This document shows positions 33,758 to 42,320 of a stretch of DNA of 64,000 nt, piece after piece. The position numbers and the translations under genes were made by a program. Below the pieces are notes generated by a model. It saw nothing but the letters and a program-made list of their open reading frames with translations. It searched no databases and was not told the DNA's origin. The stretch's first letter is position 1, and each line of letters opens with the position of its first letter. Source of the DNA: Deltaproteobacteria bacterium. GTDB lineage: Bacteria; Myxococcota_A; Polyangia; Haliangiales; SHYZ01. The DNA is taken from positions 1 to 64,000 of the forward strand of contig JACQUZ010000011.1 of the NCBI GenBank assembly GCA_016210055.1, written 5' to 3'.

Positions 33758-35065
33758 CTAGATGGTCACGATTTTTTGCTTCGCGTCCGGGGTATTCCTG
33801 AGCGCCTTGGTCGCGTTGCGGGTATCGATGATCAGGCGCGCTTCCCTCGTGACTTGGGCGTAGTCGATGGTCGTGTGGTCCGTGACAATGACGACCGCAT
33901 CGAAGCTCCCGAGGTCAACGAGCGGCACTGAGTCCATTTGCATTTTGCCAAGGTTAATGGAAGGGATGAACGGGTCATGGAACGAGACGTGAGCCCCTCG
34001 TTCTTCCAGGAGCTCAATGACGTCGAGGGCCGGGGACTCGCGCACGTCGTCGATGTCCCGCTTGTACGCGACCCCAAGGACCAAGATCTTGGAGCCCTTG
34101 ACTGCACGCTCCCTTTGGTTGAGCGAGTTGGCGACGCGCGCGACCACCACCTCGGGCATGCCGGAGTTAATCTCGCCAGCCAGCTCGATGAACCGCGCGT
34201 TGTACTTTAGGGTCTTGAGCTTCCACGATAGGTAGAGCGGGTCGACAGGGATGCAGTGTCCACCGAGTCCCGGGCCGGGGTAGAACGGCATGTAGCCAAA
34301 GGGCTTGGTCGCAGCCGCGTCGATGACCTCCCAGGTGTTGAGGCCAAGACGCTGGCACATGATCGCGACTTCGTTGACCAAGCCAATGTTTACCGCGCGG
34401 AAGGTGTTCTCGAGGAGCTTCACCATCTCTGCCGCATCGGTCGAGGATACGGGCACAATGGTCTCCATTACCTCGCGGTACATCCCATGGGCTACTTCGA
34501 GGCATTGGGGCGTGACGCCGCCGATGACTTTGGGGGTGTTTTTGGTATGGAACTTGGCGTTGCCCGGATCCACGCGTTCGGGCGAGAAGGCAACGAACAC
34601 GTCTCGCCCCACCTTGAGCCCGGTATCTTCCAGTCGCGGAACGAGGACTTCGCGGGTGAATCCTGGAAACGTGGTGGACTCGAGGATGACCAACGTGTCC
34701 TTGTGCAGCCTTGGCGCCAAGTCGTCGGCCGCAGCCATGATGAAGGAATTGTCCGGGTCCTTTGTCTTGTTGAGCGGCGTGGGGACGCAAATGATGACCA
34801 CGTCCGCTTGAGCCAGGACGTCCGGGTCGTTTGACGCCTTGACCTTGCCGGACGACACGAGAGGCGCGAGCACATCCGTTGGCACGTCTTTGATGTAGGA
34901 ACGCCCGGCGTTTACGGACTGGGCTTTTTCCGCGCTCTTGTCGTACCCGACCACGCGGAAGCCCGCCTTGGCGACCTCGACCACCAAGGGGAGGCCGACG
35001 TATCCGATGCCGATCACGGCGACCTGCGCTTCTCGACTCTGAATCCTTTGGAGCATTGATGACAT
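33758..35065 (-). CDS. UDP-sugar 6-dehydrogenase (WecC/WbpA-type)
   Basis: 435 residues. NAD-dependent oxidation of a UDP-HexNAc or UDP-hexose to the uronic acid. The N-terminal Rossmann motif is VAVIGIGYVGLPLVVEVA, then VVIICVPTPLNKTKDPDNSF. The catalytic Cys sits in GPGLGGHCIPVDP, with the conserved Lys in DAAATKPFGYMPF. The C-terminal domain has VLGVAYKRDIDDVRESPA. The GGHCIPVDP and YKRDIDDVR forms fit the UDP-N-acetyl-mannosamine/glucosamine dehydrogenase branch better than UDP-glucose dehydrogenase (Ugd). The start at 35065 follows GGAG. Adjacent CpsB-like phosphatase and flippase-like genes suggest a capsule or exopolysaccharide locus. Confidence 0.9.
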   Translation of the reverse strand: MSSMLQRIQSREAQVAVIGIGYVGLPLVVEVAKAGFRVVGYDKSAEKAQSVNAGRSYIKDVPTDVLAPLVSSGKVKASNDPDVLAQADVVIICVPTPLNKTKDPDNSFIMAAADDLAPRLHKDTLVILESTTFPGFTREVLVPRLEDTGLKVGRDVFVAFSPERVDPGNAKFHTKNTPKVIGGVTPQCLEVAHGMYREVMETIVPVSSTDAAEMVKLLENTFRAVNIGLVNEVAIMCQRLGLNTWEVIDAAATKPFGYMPFYPGPGLGGHCIPVDPLYLSWKLKTLKYNARFIELAGEINSGMPEVVVARVANSLNQRERAVKGSKILVLGVAYKRDIDDVRESPALDVIELLEERGAHVSFHDPFIPSINLGKMQMDSVPLVDLGSFDAVVIVTDHTTIDYAQVTREARLIIDTRNATKALRNTPDAKQKIVTI

Positions 35066-35104
35066 GAGGTCTCCTGCACTCTTCCTGCCGGTGCGTGTCG
35101 CTAT

Positions 35105-35833
35105 CTATCGCTGTCTATCAGGCAACTCGCCACTCAAGATGCAACGTGGGTTCTCTAAGAGGAGGCGAGTCACCACTTCTTCGCCAAGCCTTTTCCTGAT
35201 CCAACCGATCCCTTCCGCGGCCTGCCGGATGTCGGAAGGGGTGTGAACATCTGACGCAACTGCGTGGGCGATGCCGTCGGCAACGAGGCGCTTTGCCAGT
35301 CGTCCAAGACGAAACCCATGGTAGCCGGCAAGGGCAGCCAGGTCCACCACCAGGGCGCAGCTCCGGCCGATTCGTTCCAGGCGATCCAGGTCTTTCCAGA
35401 ACGGCGTGTAGCGTTCTGGGTGGGCCATGACGGGGAGGTACCCGCGGGTCGAGAACTCGAAAAGCGTATCCTCGAAACGTACTGGAATTTCGGACGTGGG
35501 AATCTCAAACAGGAAGGCACGCCCTTCATTGTAGCGAGGGAACGACATGTCTCGCATGCGGCTGAAAAAGACGTCATCCCAGAAGTTTTCGGCCGCAACG
35601 CCCAAGGTGAGGCCTATCCCTGCCTCGGTGACCGCGCCGCGCGCCTCGACATGGGCTCGATGGATGCTCGAAATAGCGGGGAGAAACTGCGCGGCTTTTT
35701 GGTGCGGGGTGGCAAGAACCTGCTCGAAGCCGACCTCATTGAGGCCTTGGAGCATGGCCATCGTGGTAGCCATGTCGGGCGAGCCATCGTCCAGCGCCGG
35801 CAAGACGTGGGAATGTAGGTCGACGTAACCCAT
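35105..35833 (-). CDS. CpsB/YwqE-family (PHP) tyrosine-protein phosphatase
   Basis: 242 residues. PHP-fold metal-dependent phosphatase that typically dephosphorylates the tyrosine kinase controlling capsule or exopolysaccharide chain export. The PHP metal motifs are DLHSHVLPALDDGSP (near residue 5), LATPHQ, VMAHPERYTPF and ASDVHTPSD. No bacterial tyrosine kinase gene (BY-kinase) is found in the window; its substrate may be encoded elsewhere. It precedes the nucleotide-sugar dehydrogenase by 39 bases on the same strand, so this small operon (phosphatase, dehydrogenase, flippase-like protein, small exported protein) looks dedicated to surface polysaccharide. Confidence 0.88.
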   Translation of the reverse strand: MGYVDLHSHVLPALDDGSPDMATTMAMLQGLNEVGFEQVLATPHQKAAQFLPAISSIHRAHVEARGAVTEAGIGLTLGVAAENFWDDVFFSRMRDMSFPRYNEGRAFLFEIPTSEIPVRFEDTLFEFSTRGYLPVMAHPERYTPFWKDLDRLERIGRSCALVVDLAALAGYHGFRLGRLAKRLVADGIAHAVASDVHTPSDIRQAAEGIGWIRKRLGEEVVTRLLLENPRCILSGELPDRQR

Positions 35834-35992
35834 GTGAGTCGGGGCTCGCTGATAATAGGATCCCGCCTGGGGTACTGCAACTCCTGGAAAATAATCGGAG
35901 GCGTCGTTGATTGTCCTGGCATCGCGTGGTACATACTCTTGTCAACCATCGAGCACTCATCACCAACCCGCTCTTGGAGGTTGAAGTTGCAA

Positions 35993-36763
35993 ATGGCGGA
36001 CAAGCGCGAGAATTCCGTCCTCTTTTCCTTACGCGAGCTCAGGCAAATCGAGGACGACCGAATCAAGCAGGAAGAAGACGACCTCCGTCGCAAGGAGGAA
36101 GAGGCGCGGCTGGCCAAGGAGGAAGAAGTCCGGCGCGCCCGCGAGGAGGAAGAGCGTAGGCGTCGTGAAGTAGAAGAAGCGGAGCGGCGCCGTGTCGATG
36201 AGGAGCAGCGTCGGGTCCGGGAAGACCAGCTACGCCTCGAGGAGGCGGAACGACGGGCACGCGTCGAAGCCAATGTTCGCCTTGAGGAGCATCGAATCAA
36301 GGCCGAAGCCGAGGCGAGGGTGGTTGCCGAGGCGCATAGGAAGAAGCCGACCGGGCTCATTGCAATTGCCGGCGTGCTCGTCGTTGCGGTCATCGGGCTG
36401 GCGGTATTTCTTGTGCAACAGAACAAAGAGCAGCAGAAGGCGCTCATGGCGCAGAAGCAGGCGTTCGAGGAGGAGCAGCAGCGCCTGAAGAAGGAAAAAG
36501 CTGAGCTCGAGATGAAGATGATTGCGCTCAACGAGGATTATCAGCGCAACGAAAAAGAGATCGATGCCCTGATTTCGCAGGTACAGAAAGAAGCAAATCA
36601 GGCGCGACGTGAGGAGCTCATGCGAGAGATCGATCGACGGCGCGGGGCGCAGAACAACGCCAGGTCGGAAATCGAGAAACTCCGGGAGCAGACCAAGAAG
36701 AAGCCCAACCTCAAAGACCCCTGCCTGAATTCCGACGATCCGCTGTGCGGGACGTCTCGCTAG
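35993..36763 (+). CDS. Coiled-coil single-pass membrane protein with ENSVLFSL motif
   Basis: 256 residues from the ATG at 35993, behind GGAGG. It begins MADKRENSVLFSLRELRQIEDD, an ENSVLFSL motif shared with the GltJ-like protein at 21711-23690. Residues 20-110 are a highly charged, Glu/Arg-rich coiled coil. One membrane helix follows (TGLIAIAGVLVVAVIGLAVFLVQQ), then a second coiled coil (NKEQQKALMAQKQAFEEEQQ ... RRGAQNNARSEIEKL). The C-terminus DPCLNSDDPLCGTSR has two Cys. Topology: cytoplasmic N-terminal coil, periplasmic C-terminal coil. No known enzymatic domain. The opposite-strand phosphatase gene is divergent, with a 159-base gap that holds no convincing promoter beyond weak matches. 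Confidence 0.8.
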   Translation: MADKRENSVLFSLRELRQIEDDRIKQEEDDLRRKEEEARLAKEEEVRRAREEEERRRREVEEAERRRVDEEQRRVREDQLRLEEAERRARVEANVRLEEHRIKAEAEARVVAEAHRKKPTGLIAIAGVLVVAVIGLAVFLVQQNKEQQKALMAQKQAFEEEQQRLKKEKAELEMKMIALNEDYQRNEKEIDALISQVQKEANQARREELMREIDRRRGAQNNARSEIEKLREQTKKKPNLKDPCLNSDDPLCGTSR

Positions 36764-36809
36764 CGTTTCTCTCTGTTCAACGTTCAACCCAACAATAATG
36801 GAAGATTGA

Positions 36810-36838
36810 GACCCGATCCCTCAGGGTGGGATCGGGTC
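36810..36838. terminator. Bidirectional hairpin terminator
   Basis: A perfect 11-bp stem (GACCCGATCCC at 36810-36820 and GGGATCGGGTC at 36828-36838) with a 7-base loop lies between the converging coiled-coil gene (ends 36763) and the TIG-domain gene (ends 36858). A run of T is not obvious on either side, so it may work with Rho or as a structural barrier. Confidence 0.65.
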
Positions 36839-36857
36839 CAAGTGCCCCGGCCGGGAA

Positions 36858-38117
36858 CTAATACGGATGGTGATGATTCACGCCCTGTGGATGCGGATGG
36901 GCGTGCGGGTGGTGGTGGTGGTCCCCTGCTTCGTGCGGATGCGCGTGGGCATGGTCATGGCCCGCATGGCTATCCGGCGGTGGCGGCGGCGGTGGCGGTG
37001 GCTCGATCACCTCGAACGGCATGGCCAGGCGGTGCCCTCGGTCCTCGACGACGATCTCCGTTCGCCCTTTGACTCCGGCGGGAATGGCAATCACGATTTC
37101 TTTCTCGCCCCGCCTGGCAACGATCCCGCAGGGCTGGGTTCCTACCGATACCTTGGCCTGCGGGCTAAGCCGGTCACCTCGCAGGGTGACCTGGGATCCC
37201 GGCGGTCCGCTCTTGGGCTCATGCGATGTGAGCACGGGCGGCAAAAGGACATCGAAGCGCCAGCGCGTGCGCTCCCGTCGCCCGTGCGCTTCCCACTCGA
37301 GCACGCCGCTCACAGCCCCCTGGGGAATGGTGACGACGCAGTGATCGGCAGCACGCTTGACCACCGGCAGCGCGGTCTGACCAAGGTAGAACGTCCCGGC
37401 CGCGTCGAGCTCTCTGCCCTGAATCGCCACCTGCACTCCGGCAAAACCGCTCCCCACCGAAATGCCATGAACTTCGGGGAAGACAAGTACCTGGAAGGGT
37501 TGCGCCGTAGTCGCTTGGCCGCCCCGCGTGCGCACGGTAAGGGCTTGGCTTACCGCGTTTGCCGGTATCACCACCTCGATGGCGGTTTCGCCTTTCCTGA
37601 CTGCGTGCAGGCGTGCGCCGCCGAAGTAAACCTCGGCATCGGCGGTAAACCCGGTCCCCGTAATGGTCACCCGCGCCCCCGCAGTACCCGAAGCCGGCGA
37701 GAACCCCGTTATCGCCGGGGGAGGGATGACGACAGAAAAAGACCCGATAAGGATGTCGTTTCCCACACCGGGGTGGCGCAGGGAAAGCATCCCCTCTCCG
37801 ACCTGTTCGGGGACCGCGATGACGATGGCAGTCGGGCCGATGGATTCTGCGCGCAAGGGGCGACGCCCGAAAAGCACCTTGGACTGTGGGGTGAAACCGT
37901 TGCCTTGAATCGTGACCTTGGTTCCTGCGGGACCAGAAGCGGGTGCAAATCCGCTTACCGTGACCACCTGCTTCGGGGGCGGATCGGCAGGTTTTGCCGG
38001 TACAACGTTTTGCTCCTTCTTTTTGCGATGGTCCCGAACCTGCACTTGCGCATCAGCGCCAACCGCTTGGGTTGCCAATGTGAAGGACACGGCAACCAGA
38101 ACGCCACGTAGCCTCAT
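36858..38117 (-). CDS. Secreted IPT/TIG-repeat protein with His-rich C-terminal tail
   Basis: 419 residues with a signal peptide (MRLRGVLVAVSFTLATQAVGADAQ). At least three IPT/TIG immunoglobulin-like repeats follow: GFAPASGPAGTKVTIQGNGFTP, GFSPASGTAGARVTITGTGFT and HEPKSGPPGSQVTLRGDRLSP. An intermediate diverged one is GSGFAGVQVAIQGREL. The tail (about residues 375-419) is a Pro run followed by a dense His/Asp/Gly stretch (SHAGHDHAHAHPHEAG...). That is a likely transition-metal (zinc/nickel/copper) binding region, as in metal-storage or metallochaperone tails. The combination of TIG repeats and a His-rich tail is uncommon. Function unknown; possibly a metal-responsive adhesin or envelope metal buffer. 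Confidence 0.8.
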   Translation of the reverse strand: MRLRGVLVAVSFTLATQAVGADAQVQVRDHRKKKEQNVVPAKPADPPPKQVVTVSGFAPASGPAGTKVTIQGNGFTPQSKVLFGRRPLRAESIGPTAIVIAVPEQVGEGMLSLRHPGVGNDILIGSFSVVIPPPAITGFSPASGTAGARVTITGTGFTADAEVYFGGARLHAVRKGETAIEVVIPANAVSQALTVRTRGGQATTAQPFQVLVFPEVHGISVGSGFAGVQVAIQGRELDAAGTFYLGQTALPVVKRAADHCVVTIPQGAVSGVLEWEAHGRRERTRWRFDVLLPPVLTSHEPKSGPPGSQVTLRGDRLSPQAKVSVGTQPCGIVARRGEKEIVIAIPAGVKGRTEIVVEDRGHRLAMPFEVIEPPPPPPPPPDSHAGHDHAHAHPHEAGDHHHHPHAHPHPQGVNHHHPY

Positions 38118-38241
38118 GGTTCCTCCTCAGTCCAGACTTACCTGTGCTTGGACTCCCTAGCGCGACGGGTATTCAATGGGCCCAGCGACCCTAGCATGTC
38201 GTGGAGAACGGAATCAACGTGACGCGCCGCTCTCGGGTTGA

Positions 38242-38257
38242 CCAAGGACGTCCTTGG
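38242..38257. promoter_or_regulatory. Perfect 16-bp palindrome upstream of coaX
   Basis: CCAAGGACGTCCTTGG is an exact palindrome starting 34 bases before the coaX ATG. TTGACC (38238-38243), a good -35 hexamer, overlaps its left end. A weak -10-like region (GGATAACTT) lies downstream, so the palindrome would occupy the promoter spacer as an operator might. The 158-base gap from 38117 to 38276 otherwise holds nothing recognisable. Confidence 0.4.
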
Positions 38258-38275
38258 GGATAACTTGCCGCACCG

Positions 38276-39043
38276 ATGCTGCTCGTCGTCGACGTCGGCA
38301 ACACGAACACGGTCCTCGGAGTCTATGAGGGGGATTCCCTCCTCGCGCATTGGCGAATCGAGACCAAGAAGGGGCGCACCGCAGACGAATACGCGATTGT
38401 CCTGCGCGAGCTGTTCGCGCTGTCTGGACTTTCGTGGCCGTCCATTTCGGCTGGGATCGTTTCGTCAGTTGTTCCGCCGGTTCTTTTTCCGATCGAGGAT
38501 TTTTTTCGGAGGCACCTCCACGTGTTGCCGCTGGCGGTTGGTCCGGGCATAAGAACCGGCATGCCGATTCTCTATGAAAACCCGCGGGAGGTCGGGGCGG
38601 ATCGCATCGTCAACGCTGTCGCAGCCTATGACCGATTCCAAAAGGGGTGCATCGTCGTTGACTTCGGCACCGCCACCACGTTCGACGTGATCACGCCGCG
38701 AGGCGAGTACCTAGGCGGTGCCATCGCGCCAGGCATCATGATTTCTGCCGACGCTCTCTACCATGCTGCGGCGAAGCTCCCGCGCGTGGAGCTCTCGCGG
38801 CCCGCGAAGGTGATTGGCAGGAATACCATCGCCTCGATCCAGTCGGGGCTGATATTCGGATATGCAGGGCTCGTCGACTCCGTCGTAGAACGCATGCGCG
38901 CGGAATTGGACTTTCCCATGCGCTGCCTGGCGACAGGAGGGCTTGCGCCTCTGATTGCCAAGGAGTCGCGGACGATTGAGGAAGCCGACGAGATGTTGAC
39001 GTTGCGTGGCCTAAAAATCCTTTTCGAGCGCAATCGGTCCTGA
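38276..39043 (+). CDS. coaX: Type III pantothenate kinase
   Basis: 255 residues of the ASKHA-fold kinase family that phosphorylates pantothenate without ATP-feedback control, the first step of coenzyme A synthesis. Motifs: phosphate-1 LLVVDVGNTNTVLGVY, the DEYAIVLRELF segment, PREVGADRIVNAVAAY, phosphate-2 VVDFGTATTFDVI and GGAIAPGIMISADAL. The length is standard. It lies just before the EF-G paralogue on the same strand (18-base gap), so they may be co-transcribed; no functional link is implied. In many bacteria birA precedes coaX, but here it does not. Confidence 0.93.
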   Translation: MLLVVDVGNTNTVLGVYEGDSLLAHWRIETKKGRTADEYAIVLRELFALSGLSWPSISAGIVSSVVPPVLFPIEDFFRRHLHVLPLAVGPGIRTGMPILYENPREVGADRIVNAVAAYDRFQKGCIVVDFGTATTFDVITPRGEYLGGAIAPGIMISADALYHAAAKLPRVELSRPAKVIGRNTIASIQSGLIFGYAGLVDSVVERMRAELDFPMRCLATGGLAPLIAKESRTIEEADEMLTLRGLKILFERNRS

Positions 39044-39061
39044 AGGGGGAATGACGCAGCC

Positions 39062-41143
39062 ATGAAGCGATATGAGACCAAGGACATCCGAAACGTAGTC
39101 TTCGTTGCACACGGTGGGGCGGGCAAGACGTCGCTCGCAGAAGCTTTCCTGTATGACGCGCGAGCCGTCACACGGCTGGGCGTGCCTGGGACCGATGCGT
39201 CGAATTTCGACTACGAGCCAGAAGAAGTGAAGCACCACGCGACGCTCCAGACCTCGATCGGCTACGTGGAGTGGCAGAAGAAAAAGATAAACATCCTAGA
39301 CACCCCCGGTGACCAGAACTTCCTCGTCGATACGAAGATCACCATGCAAGTGGCTGCGGACGCGGTGGTGGTCGTCGTGAGTTGTCCCGACGGGGTCCAA
39401 GTCGTGACCGACAAGGTGTGGCAGCTTTCCGACGAGCTCGGCCTTCCCCGCGCCATTTTCGTCAACAAGATGGATCGGGAGCGCGCGGACTTCGATACCT
39501 GCGTGGCAGACATCAAGAAATCGCTCTCGGAGAAAGCGAGCCCGATTCAGCTCCCCATCGGCAAGGAAGGTGCCTTCGAAGGGATCATGGACCTTCTTTC
39601 GCTGAAGGCATTCCGGTTTGTCGAGGAAGGGACGGTGATGCAGTCGTACGATCTGCCGTCCGGACTCGCAGAGACCGCGCGAAAAGCGCGCGAGAAGCTC
39701 ATTGAAGACATTGCCTCTTCCGACGACGTGCTGCTCGAAAAATACCTGGGGACGGGCGAGCTATCCGACGAAGAAATCCAGCGTGGCCTCGCCAAGGCGT
39801 TTCTTTCCGGTGGGCTCATCCCGGTCCTGTGTGGCTCCGCAGGGCGCAACATCGGCATGCAGCCGCTCATGGACCTGATCGCGAACACGTTTCCAGCCCC
39901 CGACCAGCGTCCAGCCCGCCCCGGGGTCGATGACAAGGGTCACGCTATTGAGCGGTCCGCCCGCGACGAACAGCCGTTCGCTGGACGGGTTTTCAAGACC
40001 ATTGGGGCGGATATTGGAAAGATCTCCTTGGTGCGCGTCCTTTCAGGAAAGCTCACGGCAGACTCCAATGTCGTAAACTCGAGCAAGGACCACGCCGAGC
40101 GAGCCGGCGCCCTTTACGCGCTCATTGGCAAGAAACGTGAGACGGTCTCGGAGGTTGCTGCCGGTGACATCATCGGCCTAGCGAAGCTCAAGGTAACCAA
40201 GACAGGCGACACCCTATGCGACGAGAAGTCGTTCTTCCGGCGCCCCGACCTCGACTTGCCACAGCCGGTCATCAAGTACGCCGTGCAGCCCAAGTCCAAG
40301 GGGGATGAAGACAAGCTGGGCGCCAAGCTACACGACATCCAAGACGAGGACATCGCGCTCCGCGTGGAGCGGGACCGCACGTCAAAGGAGATCCTCCTTT
40401 GCGGAATGGGGCAGTCCCACATCGAGGTCACCGTCGAGAAGCTTCGCCGGCTGGGAATCGAAGTCACCCTGGCGCTCCCGAAGATTCCGTACCTGGAGAC
40501 GATCAAGGGGCGGGTGCAGAACGTCGAGGGCAAGCACAAGAAACAGACCGGCGGCAAGGGGCAGTTTGGCGTGTGCTACCTCCACCTCGAGCCGCTGGCT
40601 CGTGGCACAGGCTTCGAGTTCGTGGACGCCATCGTCGGTGGTGCCATCCCACGCCAGTTCCTCCCGGCGGTGGAAAAAGGGATTCGCGACCGAATGACCA
40701 AGGGGGTCATCGCGGGCTACCCGGTGACTGACGTGAAGGTGACCGTGATCGACGGCAAGTACCATGACGTCGACTCTGACTCCCGATCCTTTGAGATCGC
40801 TGGGTCCAAGGGCTTCCAGGCTGCATTCAAGTCAGCAAAGCCTCTGCTCCTCGAGCCGGTGATGGAGGTGGAAATCACCTGCCCCGAGGAGTACATGGGC
40901 GATATCATGGGCGACATCAACTCCCGTCGTGGCCGGGTGCTCGGCATGGAATCAAAGGGGAAGAACCAGGTGATCAAGGCTCATATCCCCATGAGCGAGA
41001 CGCTCAAGTACTCGGCCGACCTCCGTTCCATGACGGGCGGGCGTGGCTCCTTCTCCCTTGCGTTCTCCCATTACGATGAGCTTCCGTCTCATCTTGCCGA
41101 CAAGGTCATCGCCGAGGCGAAGCTGCAGGAGGAAGAGGACTAG
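39062..41143 (+). CDS. Elongation factor G-like GTPase (FusA2 type)
   Basis: 693 residues with full EF-G domain order: G domain (P-loop AHGGAGKTS at about residue 16, NKMD, and switch II ILDTPGDQNF), EF-Tu-like domain 2, domain III (RTSKEILLCGMGQSHIEVTVEKL), domain IV (GGAIPRQFLPAVEKGIRDRM) and domain V (GDINSRRGRVLGME ... GGRGSFSLAFSHYDELPSHLADKVI). Canonical EF-G has AHIDAGKTT and DTPGH-V-DF. Here the P-loop has Gly-Gly for Ile-Asp, and the catalytic switch-II histidine is Asp84. These changes are those of EF-G paralogues, not the housekeeping FusA. It is probably not the main translocase; it may act in recycling or stress. Confidence 0.87.
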   Translation: MKRYETKDIRNVVFVAHGGAGKTSLAEAFLYDARAVTRLGVPGTDASNFDYEPEEVKHHATLQTSIGYVEWQKKKINILDTPGDQNFLVDTKITMQVAADAVVVVVSCPDGVQVVTDKVWQLSDELGLPRAIFVNKMDRERADFDTCVADIKKSLSEKASPIQLPIGKEGAFEGIMDLLSLKAFRFVEEGTVMQSYDLPSGLAETARKAREKLIEDIASSDDVLLEKYLGTGELSDEEIQRGLAKAFLSGGLIPVLCGSAGRNIGMQPLMDLIANTFPAPDQRPARPGVDDKGHAIERSARDEQPFAGRVFKTIGADIGKISLVRVLSGKLTADSNVVNSSKDHAERAGALYALIGKKRETVSEVAAGDIIGLAKLKVTKTGDTLCDEKSFFRRPDLDLPQPVIKYAVQPKSKGDEDKLGAKLHDIQDEDIALRVERDRTSKEILLCGMGQSHIEVTVEKLRRLGIEVTLALPKIPYLETIKGRVQNVEGKHKKQTGGKGQFGVCYLHLEPLARGTGFEFVDAIVGGAIPRQFLPAVEKGIRDRMTKGVIAGYPVTDVKVTVIDGKYHDVDSDSRSFEIAGSKGFQAAFKSAKPLLLEPVMEVEITCPEEYMGDIMGDINSRRGRVLGMESKGKNQVIKAHIPMSETLKYSADLRSMTGGRGSFSLAFSHYDELPSHLADKVIAEAKLQEEED

Positions 41144-41146
41144 ACC

Positions 41147-42298
41147 ATGCCGCTTCCGCGGACTCCGCTTGACCTCCAAGCGCTCAGCGATGCTGCACGC
41201 AAGGCCCTCTCAGGGCCTCCGCCACTCAAGCTCATGGCGGCGCGGGGTCTCGCCCCCCTGCCCAAGCCCGCGGATGTCGTCTCGGTGTTGTATCAGCTGT
41301 CGCTAGAGACCGACGCTCCACTGCGGACTACCGCAGAAAAAACCGCCCGGGAACTGCCCGACAGAATCCTCGGCACTGCACTCGCGGATCCGCAGCTGGA
41401 TCCGCGGGTGCTCGATTTCTTTGCTGAATTGGTTGTCAGCCGACCATCGGTGCTCGAGGCCTTGATCCTGAACCATGCCGCGGCCGACGAGACCATAGTC
41501 ACCTTGGCCCAGCAGCTAGGAGAGCGCGAGCTCGATCTCATCGCGCAGAATGAGCAGCGGATCCTGCGAGCGCCCGGGATCATCGGGGCGCTTTACATGA
41601 ACAAGAACACCCGCATGTCCACGGTAGACCGAGTCGTGGAGCTTGCGGTCCGGCACAAGATAGCCGTTCCTGGGATCCCAGCCTGGGATGAAGTCGTGGC
41701 CGCAGTGCTTGGGACGGCCAAGCCTACCGTCGGACAACAGGCCGCCGCACCGGCTTCGAAGGACGCCGAGGAGATCGACGCGCTCTTCGCCGCCGCGGTG
41801 CAAGTCGGCTCGGGTGAGCCGGAGGACAGGGTCGCCGATTCATCCTTTGCCGAGGAAGAAAAACAAGAGACCGCCGAGCAGGCCAAGAAAAAGGTCCCCA
41901 TCGACCGGTTGAGCATCCCCGCGAAGATTCGCCTTGCCACCGTGGGCAATGCCTTCGCGCGCTCGATTCTCATCCGCGACTCCAACAAGCAGGTGGCCTT
42001 GGCGACCATCCGTTCACCCGCCATGACCGATAACGAGGTGATTAAGTTCAGCGCATTTCGCTCGTTGTCCGATGAGGTGATCCGGGTCATCGCCAATTCC
42101 AAGGACTGGACGAAGAACTACCAGGTGAAGCTGAACCTGGTGAACAACCCCAAGACCCCCCTCTCGACAGCGTTCAAGTTCTTGCCGTTCCTCCAGGTGC
42201 GCGACCTCCGCTCTGTGGCCAGGTCCAAGGGGATTCCGCAGGCTCTCGCGAACCAGGCGAAGAAGCTCGTGACCGCCAAGATGTCTGGAGGGGACTAG
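41147..42298 (+). CDS. Helical-repeat protein of unknown function
   Basis: 383 residues, starting 3 bases after the EF-G paralogue stop, so almost certainly co-translated with it. The sequence looks alpha-helical throughout. An N-terminal part (LKLMAARGLAPLPKPADVVSVLYQLS ... DRILGTALADPQLDPRVLDFFAELV) leads to an acidic/basic linker (EEEKQETAEQAKKKVP). The C-terminal half (DRLSIPAKIRLATVGNAFARSILIRDSNKQVALATIRSPAMTDNEVIKFSAFRSL) resembles leucine-rich or HEAT-like repeats. No signal peptide or catalytic motif. I do not recognise a named family. The tight coupling suggests a partner of the EF-G-like GTPase, perhaps on the ribosome, but that is inference. Confidence 0.8.
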   Translation: MPLPRTPLDLQALSDAARKALSGPPPLKLMAARGLAPLPKPADVVSVLYQLSLETDAPLRTTAEKTARELPDRILGTALADPQLDPRVLDFFAELVVSRPSVLEALILNHAAADETIVTLAQQLGERELDLIAQNEQRILRAPGIIGALYMNKNTRMSTVDRVVELAVRHKIAVPGIPAWDEVVAAVLGTAKPTVGQQAAAPASKDAEEIDALFAAAVQVGSGEPEDRVADSSFAEEEKQETAEQAKKKVPIDRLSIPAKIRLATVGNAFARSILIRDSNKQVALATIRSPAMTDNEVIKFSAFRSLSDEVIRVIANSKDWTKNYQVKLNLVNNPKTPLSTAFKFLPFLQVRDLRSVARSKGIPQALANQAKKLVTAKMSGGD

Positions 42299-42320
42299 GG
42301 AGTTTCTGGAACCCGGGGGC

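Noticed and set aside
35880-35990. Possible promoter (TTGTCC-17-TACTCT) before the coiled-coil gene
   Set aside because: The -10 hexamer is weak and the region overlaps no other support.
36867-38111. 414-codon plus-strand frame opposite the TIG-repeat protein
   Set aside because: The minus strand has a signal peptide, TIG repeats and an in-frame His-rich tail; the plus-strand product is featureless.
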